From assembly GCF_900120005.1 (NCBI RefSeq), contig NZ_LT635448.1, positions 1 through 64,000 on the forward strand: a stretch of DNA of 64,000 nt, in the 5' to 3' direction. Positions 44,986-52,850 of the stretch are shown one piece after another; the first letter of the stretch is position 1; every line of letters starts with the position of its first letter. The position numbers and the translations under genes are program-made. The DNA is from Holdemania sp. Marseille-P2844. GTDB lineage: Bacteria > Bacillota_I > Bacilli_A > Erysipelotrichales > Erysipelotrichaceae. Under the pieces are notes generated by a model. The model was not told the origin of the DNA. It ran no database searches and saw only the letters and a program-made list of their open reading frames with translations.

Positions 44986-46136
44986 AGAAAAGCCGGCGTG
45001 CTTACGTCGTTTTCTTAATGACCTGTCTGCTTCTGACGTGGTTTTTCAGCAGCCGGCTTGTGTTTCTGATCCTGCTTCTGGGACTGAGTTTACCGGCGGT
45101 CCTGGCGATCTTGTTATTTCTGGATGTCAAACGGATGCGCTTTGAGGTCTGTCTGGATGGCAGCATTTTGCGGGGAGAAAAAACGTTCTATCGCATAATC
45201 GTCAATCGTTTTCCCCTGTTGGCCGCCGGCCAGCTGCATGTTCAGCTGACGGTTGAAAATCATCTGATTGGACAAATTCAAGAACAATCCGCGGTTTTTG
45301 CGCTGGATAAGAAACGGGAGGCCGCGGTCGAGTGGATTCCGGATTGCTGCGGCGAATATTCAATGAGCTGTCAGGCGCTGTGGGTCAGCGATCTGTTCGG
45401 TCTGTGCGCTTTCCGATTGCCTCCGCTGTCCAGCCAGAGCCTGACGGTTTATCCGCAGTCAGTGCCGGTCCAGTTAAAGATCACAAAGATGCCGCATGGG
45501 ATTCTGGAAGGGGAAACCGTCTATGAAAACCGCAAAGGCAGCGATCCCAGCGAGGTGTTCGATCTGCGCGATTATCAACCGCAGGACGATATCCGTCAAA
45601 TCCACTGGAAGCTTTCCAGTAAGCTCGATACGATGGTCGTCAAGGAAGCCAGTGATACAAGTCACTACGATACGATTTTGATGTTGGACGCCAGTCTGGA
45701 AAATCAGGAGCCGACAGTGCTTTCCGCTGTCGTGGAACTGGCGTTATCGTTCAGTCAGAAGCTGATCGAACAGGGTGTAGGTCATCAGGCGGTGTTTGCG
45801 GCAGAAAATCAGCTGGCGTCAAAACCGGTACGTTCAGTTCAGGACGGCGCTCAGCTGGCGGCATTCTGGATTCATCTGCGTCTGCCTTCAAGTCCGGGCA
45901 ATGGCCTGCGCTTGTTCGCGGGCCTGGGGGATTGGAAGCAATACAATAAGATGATTTATGTGACGGCCGGGGATTTCCCGCGGATGCTGAATTCGCTGGA
46001 TCCGCAGCTGGACGTGACGGCGATTACTGTCAGAGCGGATCAACAGACGATCCACATGAGTGAAAAAGGGCGCTGCCAACAGATTGAGCTGCCGCTGTCC
46101 GCATTGGACAACGCAGCCGTGCAGTTGATGATTTAG
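44982..46136 (+). CDS. DUF58 domain-containing protein
   Basis: A 384-residue protein with two hydrophobic N-terminal helices and the DUF58 signature VFDLRDYQPQDDIRQIHWKLSSKLDTMVVKE at about residue 190. The VWA-like C-terminal domain carries LMLDASLE. DUF58 proteins pair with MoxR ATPases and often sit beside TgpA-type transglutaminase membrane proteins, exactly as here. The pathway is linked to surface or envelope protein assembly, but the biochemical role is open. It overlaps the moxR reading frame and precedes the TgpA-like gene by ten bases. Confidence 0.9.
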   Translation: MKKSRRAYVVFLMTCLLLTWFFSSRLVFLILLLGLSLPAVLAILLFLDVKRMRFEVCLDGSILRGEKTFYRIIVNRFPLLAAGQLHVQLTVENHLIGQIQEQSAVFALDKKREAAVEWIPDCCGEYSMSCQALWVSDLFGLCAFRLPPLSSQSLTVYPQSVPVQLKITKMPHGILEGETVYENRKGSDPSEVFDLRDYQPQDDIRQIHWKLSSKLDTMVVKEASDTSHYDTILMLDASLENQEPTVLSAVVELALSFSQKLIEQGVGHQAVFAAENQLASKPVRSVQDGAQLAAFWIHLRLPSSPGNGLRLFAGLGDWKQYNKMIYVTAGDFPRMLNSLDPQLDVTAITVRADQQTIHMSEKGRCQQIELPLSALDNAAVQLMI

Positions 46137-46146
46137 GAGAGAGAGC

Positions 46147-48390
46147 ATGAGTGAAAAAGGGCGTCGGAAGAAAACCGAAAGAGAAATTGTTTACGCGATG
46201 GAGATTATCGCGGGTTTTCTTCTGCTTGCCGGTTTTGCCGCCCAGCTGGCTGTGATCTGCGCAAGACCAGTCAGCGGCCTTTGGGGTCCGTGGCTGGTTG
46301 GCGCCGCGCTGCTTGGATTGCAGGCGGGATTGACGAAAACCAGCCGGCTGCGGCTTTGCCGAAGCCTGTGGCTGGCATGGCTGGGATTGACGCTGCTTCT
46401 TTTGCCATGGCTGGTTTCCGGACTGGTGGCGTGCGTGAATGGCCTGATTCAGGCCTGGAATGTCTATGAGGAGGACGCCCGGAATATTCTGGCTAATCCC
46501 TTGTTAACACGTTTCTCTTATTCGATCTTTTTCACCGTCTTGATGAGCGGATTTGCGATTCTGATCTGGACATGGCGCAGCCATCCGGGCCGGATGGGAC
46601 TGACCGTTCTGCTTCTGATGATGCCCGGGCTGCGGTTACGCTGTGTGTCTTCCTGGGCGATGGTGCTGATGCTGGCGGGGATTGCAGCTCTCTGGCTTCA
46701 ATGGGTCAACGCGGCGTCTGTGGGAAAACGCTGGCTCTGGCTTGGCGTGATCAGCGCGCTGCTTCTGACATTCATCGGAAAGAATCAGGAATTAATGGAA
46801 ATGACGCGGCTGCGGAAGGATCTCTTTGCCAATCTGGATACGCTGCGCTATGGTGGGGATTCCCTGCCGCAGGGCGATGTTTGGAAAGCGGATCGTTTAT
46901 TAAGCGGGGAAGGAGCGACGCTGACGGTTACGACGGAGCAGCTGAAAACCTTTTATCTGCGCGGCTATATTGGCGGCCGGTATGAAGGGGGCCGGTGGCT
47001 GGCGCTGAAGAAAGCGGCCTATGCCGGAAGCAATGAAGGCATGTTAAAGTGGCTGGAAATGGAGAACTTCCCCGTCGGGGCGCAGTCAGCCGCAACGTTG
47101 AGGCTGGATCCGGATACCCCGCTGCAGGCAAATCGGATAGAAGTGGCCAATCACGGCGCAAATCGGAAATATTCCTACTTTCCTTATTCAGTGGAAGCAG
47201 ACACTATAACAGGTTCAGTCCGCAGCTGGCTGGATATGGGCTATCATGCCAACGCTCTGTTGGGTTTTCGGCATGGGGAGTTTGTCGAATGGTCTGGCGA
47301 TCAGCCGGGCGAACTGCTTCACGCCCCGGATTGGATAAAAGCACCTCAAACGGATGCGCAGCGTCAATACATTCAGGCTGAAGCCGTCTACCGTAGTTTT
47401 GTCTATCAGAATTATCTGGATGTCGATGCGGAAACTGAGTCGCTGATCCGCACTTTGTTTCTCAAGGAACCGATGAGCTCTCCGGGAATTTATGAGGCTG
47501 TGACGCGAATTCGGGATATTCTGGAAAAGCAGGTTCAATATGCCGAAACACCGCCGCAAACGCCGCAGTCAGCGGATCCGGTCCGCTGGTTTTTAAGCGA
47601 GAGCCGAACCGGCAATGCAGTGCAGTACGCCTCTGCGGCCGTCATGGCTTTTCGTGTTATGGGAATTCCAGCCCGTTACGCGGAAGGCTACCGGCTGACC
47701 AGAGAACAGATCAGCGCCGGGGGGATCGCAGAGCTGACCGCTCAGGACAGCCATGCCTGGTGCGAGGTGTATCTGGATGGCTTGGGTTGGATTCCTGTCG
47801 ATGTAACTCCCGGCTGTTATTACGATACATTTGCATTGCTGCAGATGGCGGAACAACCGCAGGATATTGAAATGACGGCAGCCTTGAAGGACTCGGAAGA
47901 TCCGGGCGAGCTGTTGGACGATCTCGCTTCCCAACCAACCGAACCCCAGACGCCGCTGCTTTCGCCAGTCAGCGGTGTTCTTGGAGCAATCCTGCTTTTG
48001 TGCGATTTTGTTCTGTTCTTGCTGATCGTGCTGGAAGTCCGGCGTCAGCTGCGGATAAGCCGCTGGCGGCGGCGTTGGAAAGACGCTTCGGCGCGGGATG
48101 AAATATTGTACAAGCTGATCGGCAGCTTGATGAAAGCTCTGGCAGTTCCTTATCAGCCTGGCTGGAAAGCTGAGCTTACCGCATGGAGGCTGAATCAGAA
48201 ACTGCCGGGGATCGCGGAAGCGGATATTCTGCGGGCGCAGGCGTTGATTGAAAAGCTGATCTATGCTCAAGAGTCGCTGCAGCCCCATGAACAACGCGTC
48301 CTGATTTCTGTGATCGAACAGATTTACGCCAACCGGAAATCGCTGACAGGCAAAGAACGGCTGCGGCTGCGCTATCGCATCGCATTGTAA
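46147..48390 (+). CDS. TgpA-type transglutaminase-like membrane protein lacking the catalytic Cys
   Basis: A 747-residue protein. The N-terminal third has several membrane helices, an external domain carries the transglutaminase core (about residues 480-560), and a late membrane helix (LGAILLLCDFVLFLLIVLEV) precedes a basic cytoplasmic tail. Members normally read GYC.HFA in the active-site strand. Here it is TGNAVQYASAAVM, with Ala in place of the nucleophilic Cys. The His and Asp stretches (SHAWCEVYLDGLGWIPVDVTPG) and IPARYAEGY are intact, which makes this a likely pseudo-transglutaminase with a binding rather than catalytic role. It is the last gene of the kinase-LRR-MoxR-DUF58 operon. Confidence 0.88.
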   Translation: MSEKGRRKKTEREIVYAMEIIAGFLLLAGFAAQLAVICARPVSGLWGPWLVGAALLGLQAGLTKTSRLRLCRSLWLAWLGLTLLLLPWLVSGLVACVNGLIQAWNVYEEDARNILANPLLTRFSYSIFFTVLMSGFAILIWTWRSHPGRMGLTVLLLMMPGLRLRCVSSWAMVLMLAGIAALWLQWVNAASVGKRWLWLGVISALLLTFIGKNQELMEMTRLRKDLFANLDTLRYGGDSLPQGDVWKADRLLSGEGATLTVTTEQLKTFYLRGYIGGRYEGGRWLALKKAAYAGSNEGMLKWLEMENFPVGAQSAATLRLDPDTPLQANRIEVANHGANRKYSYFPYSVEADTITGSVRSWLDMGYHANALLGFRHGEFVEWSGDQPGELLHAPDWIKAPQTDAQRQYIQAEAVYRSFVYQNYLDVDAETESLIRTLFLKEPMSSPGIYEAVTRIRDILEKQVQYAETPPQTPQSADPVRWFLSESRTGNAVQYASAAVMAFRVMGIPARYAEGYRLTREQISAGGIAELTAQDSHAWCEVYLDGLGWIPVDVTPGCYYDTFALLQMAEQPQDIEMTAALKDSEDPGELLDDLASQPTEPQTPLLSPVSGVLGAILLLCDFVLFLLIVLEVRRQLRISRWRRRWKDASARDEILYKLIGSLMKALAVPYQPGWKAELTAWRLNQKLPGIAEADILRAQALIEKLIYAQESLQPHEQRVLISVIEQIYANRKSLTGKERLRLRYRIAL

Positions 48391-48399
48391 AAATTTAAT

Positions 48400-48451
48400 A
48401 AACCGCAATCGGTATGGAGGACAAGCTGTCCCTGCCGGATTGCGGTTTTTT
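48400..48451 (+). terminator. intrinsic terminator of the kinase-to-TgpA operon
   Basis: AAACCGCAATC (48400-48410) pairs with GATTGCGGTTT (48438-48448), and T's follow. Confidence 0.85.
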
Positions 48452-48699
48452 CGTGTTCTAGCTGCTTTCTCAGCGTTATCCACTGTCATTTCAAGCATTC
48501 TTTTTCTTTGTCTATTCTGCTCTATTTCATGAACAAGGAACAGAAAAAAGCAGCTTCAGAGTGTTCCTGAGAGCTGCTTGCGTAGTTTTTAAAGCATCCG
48601 TAAACCGGAAGTCTTGGCGAGTGAAAGGCGAAGGTCAGCGCCATCCGCGGGAACTGTCCGACAGGGAAAGCGGGGCCTTGTTCCATATTGCCTGGGAAA
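48452..48699. other. convergent intergenic stretch
   Basis: About 250 bases between converging genes. It holds the mupG-type terminator (48544-48579), and otherwise I see no gene. A 39-codon-type open stretch at 48561 has no ribosome site and is not a credible gene. Confidence 0.5.
48544..48579 (-). terminator. intrinsic terminator of the MupG-like gene
   Basis: On the minus strand AAGCAGCT (48579-48572) pairs with AGCTGCTT (48555-48548), followed by T's (48549-48544). Confidence 0.8.
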
Positions 48700-49848
48700 T
48701 TACTCCTGATGCGTCTGTTCCTGACCCACAGTCGCATTCTGGATCTTTTCTGCTTCCACTAACCGGAAGGCAACCTTGCCATAACGGATCAGCGAGATCA
48801 GATTTTCCGCTAACATATCCACCTGTCCGATCACCGTGGCATATTCCACGCCCGGCATGCTTTTTAAGGCAATCTGCAATTCGCCTTCATATTTGCCGGA
48901 TAATTCGTTATCGAGGGTGATACACAGTTTATCGCGATCCGATCCCGGATGAGCTGGGACATGCCCCAAGCCGCGGGTCTGCGTGGCGCGCAGGATGAAT
49001 TCCGGCTGATCGCTGCGGGATTTCAGAACCACGTTCAAGAGCTTCTGACGCAGCTCATCATCCAGTCGGGAATTAAAGTAGACTGGAACGGAAACGCAAT
49101 GATGATGTACGATTTCCTGAACCTGTTCCATTTCGGTGCGGGAAGGATTGCCATCGCCGAAAAAGATGTAATCGAACATCCCGGTTGCCGTCAGTTCCCC
49201 AACACTTAAATAAGCCGGTTTGTAGCGGTGATTTTCCACCGTGCATAACCCGCGGCCATACCGGAATAACAGGTTGTCGGCGTCCAGCGAGTTGATGAAT
49301 ACCCCGGTACGGATGCCGCAGGCTTTAAACAGCTTCGCGTTTTTAAACGTGTCGGTAAACGACATGCCGGTGTCCGGATGCGGGAAAAAATTATGCACGG
49401 CGATGTAATTTTCAAGGTTGCCATGGCGCTGGATCGCCTTGATCCGATTGATCGGTTCCGCCTGCATCGACGCGTTGTCTTCAATCAATACGCCATCCTC
49501 GTTACAGGTCATCTGCGCGACCAGCTCGTGATCTTCCTCAAAGCCGAAATCCAAACGGATGATCCGGATGCCAAGACGGACAAATGGCGATAAATCGTCC
49601 GGTTGGGCGCCGACCTGTTCCATGACGCGTCGATTAATGTCGACATGCAGCGTCAGCCCCAGCTTCCGGCATTCACCGATCAGCCATTGAAACGGCGGCT
49701 TTAACTGTGTCGGTCCGTTCCAGGCCTGGGGCGATTGGACGGTTGTATAGACCTGGCTGTAACCGAGCGTAACGGCCAGGTTTAATTGTTGTTTCATCAC
49801 CGCTTCTGACTGCAGATGCGGGTAGAGAGAGATCCCTAAAAGACTCAT
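48700..49848 (-). CDS. mupG: MupG-family (DUF871) 6-phospho-N-acetylmuramidase-like protein
   Basis: A 382-residue protein of the DUF871/MupG family: a TIM-barrel followed by a C-terminal cyclophilin-like domain. MupG of Staphylococcus splits MurNAc-6-P-GlcNAc taken up by a PTS. It begins MSLLGISLYPHLQSEAVMKQ and keeps DINRRVMEQ, IIRLDFGF, HNFFPHPDTGMS, and FFGDGNPSR; the late part has TRGLGHVPAHPGSDRD. Its own -10 (TATAAT, 49886-49881 on the minus strand) and terminator make it a single-gene unit. It adds to the amino-sugar salvage theme of the neighbouring nanE-PTS operon. Confidence 0.85.
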   Translation of the reverse strand: MSLLGISLYPHLQSEAVMKQQLNLAVTLGYSQVYTTVQSPQAWNGPTQLKPPFQWLIGECRKLGLTLHVDINRRVMEQVGAQPDDLSPFVRLGIRIIRLDFGFEEDHELVAQMTCNEDGVLIEDNASMQAEPINRIKAIQRHGNLENYIAVHNFFPHPDTGMSFTDTFKNAKLFKACGIRTGVFINSLDADNLLFRYGRGLCTVENHRYKPAYLSVGELTATGMFDYIFFGDGNPSRTEMEQVQEIVHHHCVSVPVYFNSRLDDELRQKLLNVVLKSRSDQPEFILRATQTRGLGHVPAHPGSDRDKLCITLDNELSGKYEGELQIALKSMPGVEYATVIGQVDMLAENLISLIRYGKVAFRLVEAEKIQNATVGQEQTHQE

Positions 49849-49880
49849 GGTATTTTCCTCTTTCTTGTTTTTCCTTTCTC

Positions 49881-49951
49881 ATTATAACGCACTCCGGGTA
49901 AAAGAAAAAGGCGGACTTGATCCGGGATAGAATCCGGAACGCCTCCGCCTT
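49881..49951 (-). promoter_or_regulatory. mupG promoter element and the terminator of the preceding gene
   Basis: On the minus strand AAGGCGGA (49951-49944) pairs with TCCGCCTT (49915-49908), a terminator for the reductase gene. The TATAAT -10 of mupG (49886-49881) follows directly. Confidence 0.7.
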
Positions 49952-49961
49952 AACGCTGAGC

Positions 49962-51080
49962 TTATTTTTCAAATTCCCGCACGACTTTTTCCATTTCCGT
50001 CGGGATGTCGATGTGCTGCGGACACTTGGTTTTGCATGCGCCGCATTTCTGACAATGGGATGCTTTCGCGGTGACGTCCAGCGCGTCGTAGCTTTCCTTT
50101 TGGGCCGCGTGGACATTGTAGACGTGAGCGGTATTTAACAGCCGGAAGTTTTTCGGAATGTCCAGGCCGAACGGACATGGCATGCAATAGCGGCAGCCGG
50201 TGCACGGCACCTGAATCCGGGCCTGGAACAGCTGGCGAGCCTGTTCGATGGTCGCTTGTTCTTCTGTGTTCAGCGGTTCAATTTCGCTGAACGTCTTGAC
50301 GTTGTCGATGACCTGCTCCATCGTGCTCATGCCGGAAAGCACGGTCTGCACGTTGTCGTGGCCGCCGACCCAGCGCAGTGCCCAGGAAGCGTCGCTCCAA
50401 TCCGGATGGACGCGCCGGAATTCCGCCTGGATTTCCTCCGGAACGTTCGCTAACATGCCGCCCTTGACCGGCTCCATGATCGTCATCGGGATATTTTTGG
50501 CTTTTGCCAGCCCGTAGCCGCGCAATCCCGCCTGAATCTCGGTGTCCATATAATTGAATTGAATCTGGCAGAAGTCCCAGTCGTAAGCGTTGAGGATTTC
50601 CTCAAAGACCTCATAATCGTCGTGGAACGAGAAGCCGATCCGGCGAACCTTGCCGCTGTCCAGCACGGATTTCAGATGCGGAAGCAGATTCATTTCCTTG
50701 ATGTGCTCCCACCGCTCGCGGCTTAAGGCGTGAAGCAGATAAAAGTCGATGTAGGAGGTCTGCAGCTTGGTCAGCTGTTCCTCTAAAATCCGATCGAAAT
50801 CGGCGATGTCCTTGCACATCCAGGTTGGTGATTTCGTGACCAGGTAGAAGCTGCCGCGGGGTTTGGTGGCGACCCACTGGCCGACGACTTCCTCGCTTTC
50901 AAAGTTGTGGTACGGATAGGCGGTGTCGATATAGTTGACGCCATGTTCGTAGGCGTAGTCGAGCATTTTCATCGTTTCCGGGCGATTGATTTTTCCATCT
51001 TCGTTGACGGGGAAACGCATGCAGCCGAAGCCCAGCAAGGAAGTCCGCGCCGGGATTTTCCCTTTTTCTCTGTATTTCAT
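49962..51080 (-). CDS. aldo/keto reductase with C-terminal 4Fe-4S motifs
   Basis: A 372-residue protein. The N-terminal two thirds form an aldo/keto reductase barrel (LGFGCMRFPV, NYIDTAYPYHNFESEEVVG with the catalytic Asp and Tyr, YLVTKSP with the Lys). The C-terminal third adds two Cys clusters, CTGCRYCMPCPFG and CQKCGACKTKCPQ, which suit 4Fe-4S clusters. This is a common anaerobe form whose natural substrate is usually unknown. Start 51080 has AGAGGA upstream; an in-frame ATG at 51104 is possible. A TATAAT (51145-51140 on the minus strand) just upstream suggests its own promoter, besides read-through from the recombinase gene. Confidence 0.9.
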   Translation of the reverse strand: MKYREKGKIPARTSLLGFGCMRFPVNEDGKINRPETMKMLDYAYEHGVNYIDTAYPYHNFESEEVVGQWVATKPRGSFYLVTKSPTWMCKDIADFDRILEEQLTKLQTSYIDFYLLHALSRERWEHIKEMNLLPHLKSVLDSGKVRRIGFSFHDDYEVFEEILNAYDWDFCQIQFNYMDTEIQAGLRGYGLAKAKNIPMTIMEPVKGGMLANVPEEIQAEFRRVHPDWSDASWALRWVGGHDNVQTVLSGMSTMEQVIDNVKTFSEIEPLNTEEQATIEQARQLFQARIQVPCTGCRYCMPCPFGLDIPKNFRLLNTAHVYNVHAAQKESYDALDVTAKASHCQKCGACKTKCPQHIDIPTEMEKVVREFEK

Positions 51081-51140
51081 AACAATCCTCTTTCTATGAT
51101 TCACAACGGCGTCCGCTGTTCAATCCATTTGTTAACTTCA

Positions 51141-51737
51141 TTATACTGCATCGAGGTTCCGGATGTATTTATAAAACGTACTTTTTTTGATTTGCAGCTG
51201 ATCTAAAGCCTGCTGCAGCGTGCATTCATGCCGCAGATAACGGGCGGCCACAAGGCTGAAGTTTTCCGGCGGGATGTAGCGGGGGCGGCCTAAGTGCTTA
51301 CCCTTTTCCTTCGCGATCCGGATCCCTTCCGCCTGACGGGTCTTAATGTTGATCCGCTCATTCTCCGCGACAAAGCTGAGAATCTGGAGCACCAGATCGC
51401 TGATGAAACAGCCGACGAGGTTATCCGGGCGGCTGCGGGTATCCAATAGCGGCATGTCCAGCACGACAATCTGAACGTCCCGGCGTTTGGTCAAATCCGC
51501 CCATTCCTCCAGAATGGCCTGATAATTGCGGCCCAGCCGGTCGATACTTTTGATCACTAATAAATCCTGCGGCCGCAGAACTTCTTTTAACTGACGGTAA
51601 GCCTGACGGTCAAAATCCTTGCCGCTCTGCTGATCAATATAAAGCTGCGATTCCGTCAAGCCGAAAGCCTTTAATTCTTCAATCTGGCGATCCAGATTCT
51701 GACTTCGAGAAGATACTCGCGCATAGCCATAATTCAC
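51141..51737 (-). CDS. serine recombinase (resolvase/invertase family)
   Basis: A 198-residue site-specific recombinase, full length for small serine invertases/resolvases. The N-terminal catalytic domain has the nucleophile Ser9 in NYGYARVSSRSQ (Arg7 alongside), the SIDRLGRNY motif with the active-site Asp and Arg, and the E-helix region LVLQILSFVAENERINIKTRQAEGI. The link KGKHLGRPR leads into a C-terminal helix-turn-helix (CTLQQALDQLQIKKSTFYKYI). The start is GTG 51737, after AAGGAGG. Nothing is missing, so it should be active. Two matching inverted repeats lie upstream at 51827-51846 and 52000-52019, with a promoter between them that currently faces this gene. I take it to be the enzyme that flips that segment. 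Confidence 0.9.
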   Translation of the reverse strand: MNYGYARVSSRSQNLDRQIEELKAFGLTESQLYIDQQSGKDFDRQAYRQLKEVLRPQDLLVIKSIDRLGRNYQAILEEWADLTKRRDVQIVVLDMPLLDTRSRPDNLVGCFISDLVLQILSFVAENERINIKTRQAEGIRIAKEKGKHLGRPRYIPPENFSLVAARYLRHECTLQQALDQLQIKKSTFYKYIRNLDAV

Positions 51738-51826
51738 GTTTTTAATTCCTCCTTGACAAACGTTTGGCACGAAAGACAAAAACAGCTATCCCCTCCCTTG
51801 AATAGCTGAAATTGTCTGCCGTTTAT

Positions 51827-51846
51827 AAAGGTACACCTTTATAAAA
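51827..51846 (-). repeat. left inverted repeat of the putative invertible promoter
   Basis: The minus strand reads TTTTATAAAGGTGTACCTTT, identical to the right repeat. It belongs to a wider palindrome (51822-51845) with 11-base arms TTTATAAAGGT/ACCTTTATAAA around a central AC (51833-51834), which breaks the symmetry and gives the site a direction. Confidence 0.8.
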
Positions 51847-51855
51847 GCGCTTTCA
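51842..51855. promoter_or_regulatory. cre-like CcpA box near the start point of the invertible promoter
   Basis: TAAAAGCGCTTTCA fits the cre consensus TGWAANCGNTNWCA at 13 of 14 positions. It covers the predicted minus-strand start point (near 51856), a place where CcpA represses. Confidence 0.55.
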
Positions 51856-51862
51856 TGGTTTT

Positions 51863-51890
51863 ATTATAACATCATCATTTCAGAACGCAA
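51863..51890 (-). promoter_or_regulatory. extended -10 promoter inside the putative invertible segment
   Basis: On the minus strand: TTGCGT (51890-51885), 16-bp spacer, TGTTATAAT with a perfect extended -10 (TATAAT at 51868-51863). It drives transcription towards the recombinase in this orientation. I find no promoter of like quality in the segment facing nanE. Confidence 0.7.
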
Positions 51891-51899
51891 GCGTTTTCA
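51886..51899. promoter_or_regulatory. second cre-like box, overlapping the -35
   Basis: CGCAAGCGTTTTCA fits the cre consensus at 12 of 14 positions. Two boxes on one promoter support carbon-catabolite control, more usual for a sugar operon than for a recombinase gene. Confidence 0.4.
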
Positions 51900-51999
51900 A
51901 ATCGGAACTAAATAAAATACCCCCTCGGTGGAAGAAGTTGGTGAATAAATAATTTAAATTTTACCTGTTTTAGTTCTGTTCCGCGCTCTCTTGCATAAG

Positions 52000-52019
52000 T
52001 TTTATAAAGGTGTACCTTT
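52000..52019 (+). repeat. right inverted repeat of the putative invertible promoter
   Basis: The plus strand reads TTTTATAAAGGTGTACCTTT, the exact inverse of the left repeat. The core has central GT (52012-52013). The outer half-site (GCGGA at 52020-52024) is less symmetric than in the left site. Confidence 0.8.
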
Positions 52020-52047
52020 GCGGACACGAAAAGAGAGAGGAGCAGTT

Positions 52048-52752
52048 ATGAATAAAGAGGAAATTTTTCAACAGATTCGAGGAAAACTGATCGTTTCCTG
52101 TCAAGCCAACGAGGAAGAAAATCCGTTCAATCCGCCAGAGGAAATGACAAGAATGGCGAAGGCTGCCGCGATCGGCGGCTGTGCGGGTTTCCGGGCGAAT
52201 CGGCCGGAGAATGTGCGGATGATCAAAGAAGCTTTCCCGGATAAAGTCATGATCGGAATCTGGAAAGTCGTCACGGAAGGCTGCGACGTGTATATCACTC
52301 CAACGATGAAGGAAGTCGAAGTCCTGCGGGAGATCGGCAGCGACATCATCGCGGTGGACGGCACCGACCGCAATAACTGCAACGGACGCAAAGCCTATGA
52401 GCTGATCCGCGAGATTAAGGAAAAGTATCCGGATCAGGTCGTCATGGCGGATATCGCCACGATCAACGACGCCCGCCGCAGTGTGGAAGCCGGTGCGGAT
52501 ATCATCTCGACGACGTTGTCCGGGTATACCGAGGACAGTCTGGATCGCTATGCACTGGGCGCGGATTTTGATCTGATCGAGCAGGTCCGCAGAGAATTCC
52601 CAAATATTTTCATCAATGCTGAAGGTCGGATCTGGACGCGCGAAGAAGCGAAAAAGGCGTTTGAATGCGGCGCGGATGTGATTGTCGTGGGCACGGCGAT
52701 TACCAATCCGATGAGCATTACAAAACGATTTGCGGATTATATCAAGAAGTAG
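52048..52752 (+). CDS. nanE: N-acetylmannosamine-6-phosphate 2-epimerase
   Basis: A 234-residue NanE-family TIM-barrel enzyme that turns ManNAc-6-P into GlcNAc-6-P. It starts with KLIVSCQANEEENPF and keeps the family segments GGCAGFRANRPENVRMI, MIGIWK, YITPTMKEVEVL, DGTDR, VMADIATIND, STTLSGYT, and NAEGRI. ATG 52048 has AGAGGAG six bases upstream; the TTG at 51991 lies in the repeat region and is not credible. It is the first gene of a PTS operon, so the transported sugar may be ManNAc, taken in as ManNAc-6-P. NagA (12150 or 27763) would take the product further. The right inverted repeat lies 29 bases before it. Confidence 0.95.
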   Translation: MNKEEIFQQIRGKLIVSCQANEEENPFNPPEEMTRMAKAAAIGGCAGFRANRPENVRMIKEAFPDKVMIGIWKVVTEGCDVYITPTMKEVEVLREIGSDIIAVDGTDRNNCNGRKAYELIREIKEKYPDQVVMADIATINDARRSVEAGADIISTTLSGYTEDSLDRYALGADFDLIEQVRREFPNIFINAEGRIWTREEAKKAFECGADVIVVGTAITNPMSITKRFADYIKK

Positions 52753-52850
52753 GCATGGTGGGACTGCCTGCTGAATTGAATAGTAGAGGAGGTTGGGAAA
52801 ACAAAAAGAGAGGGCAGGAATAAAGGAAAATCCTAGAGAGGAGGTACAAT

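Noticed and set aside
49962-51737. Recombinase, reductase and mupG as one operon driven by the switch promoter
   Set aside because: A terminator follows the reductase and mupG has its own -10, so at most the reductase is co-transcribed.
51991-52047. Upstream TTG start for nanE
   Set aside because: It would place the N-terminus in the inverted repeat; ATG 52048 has a good ribosome site and fits family length.
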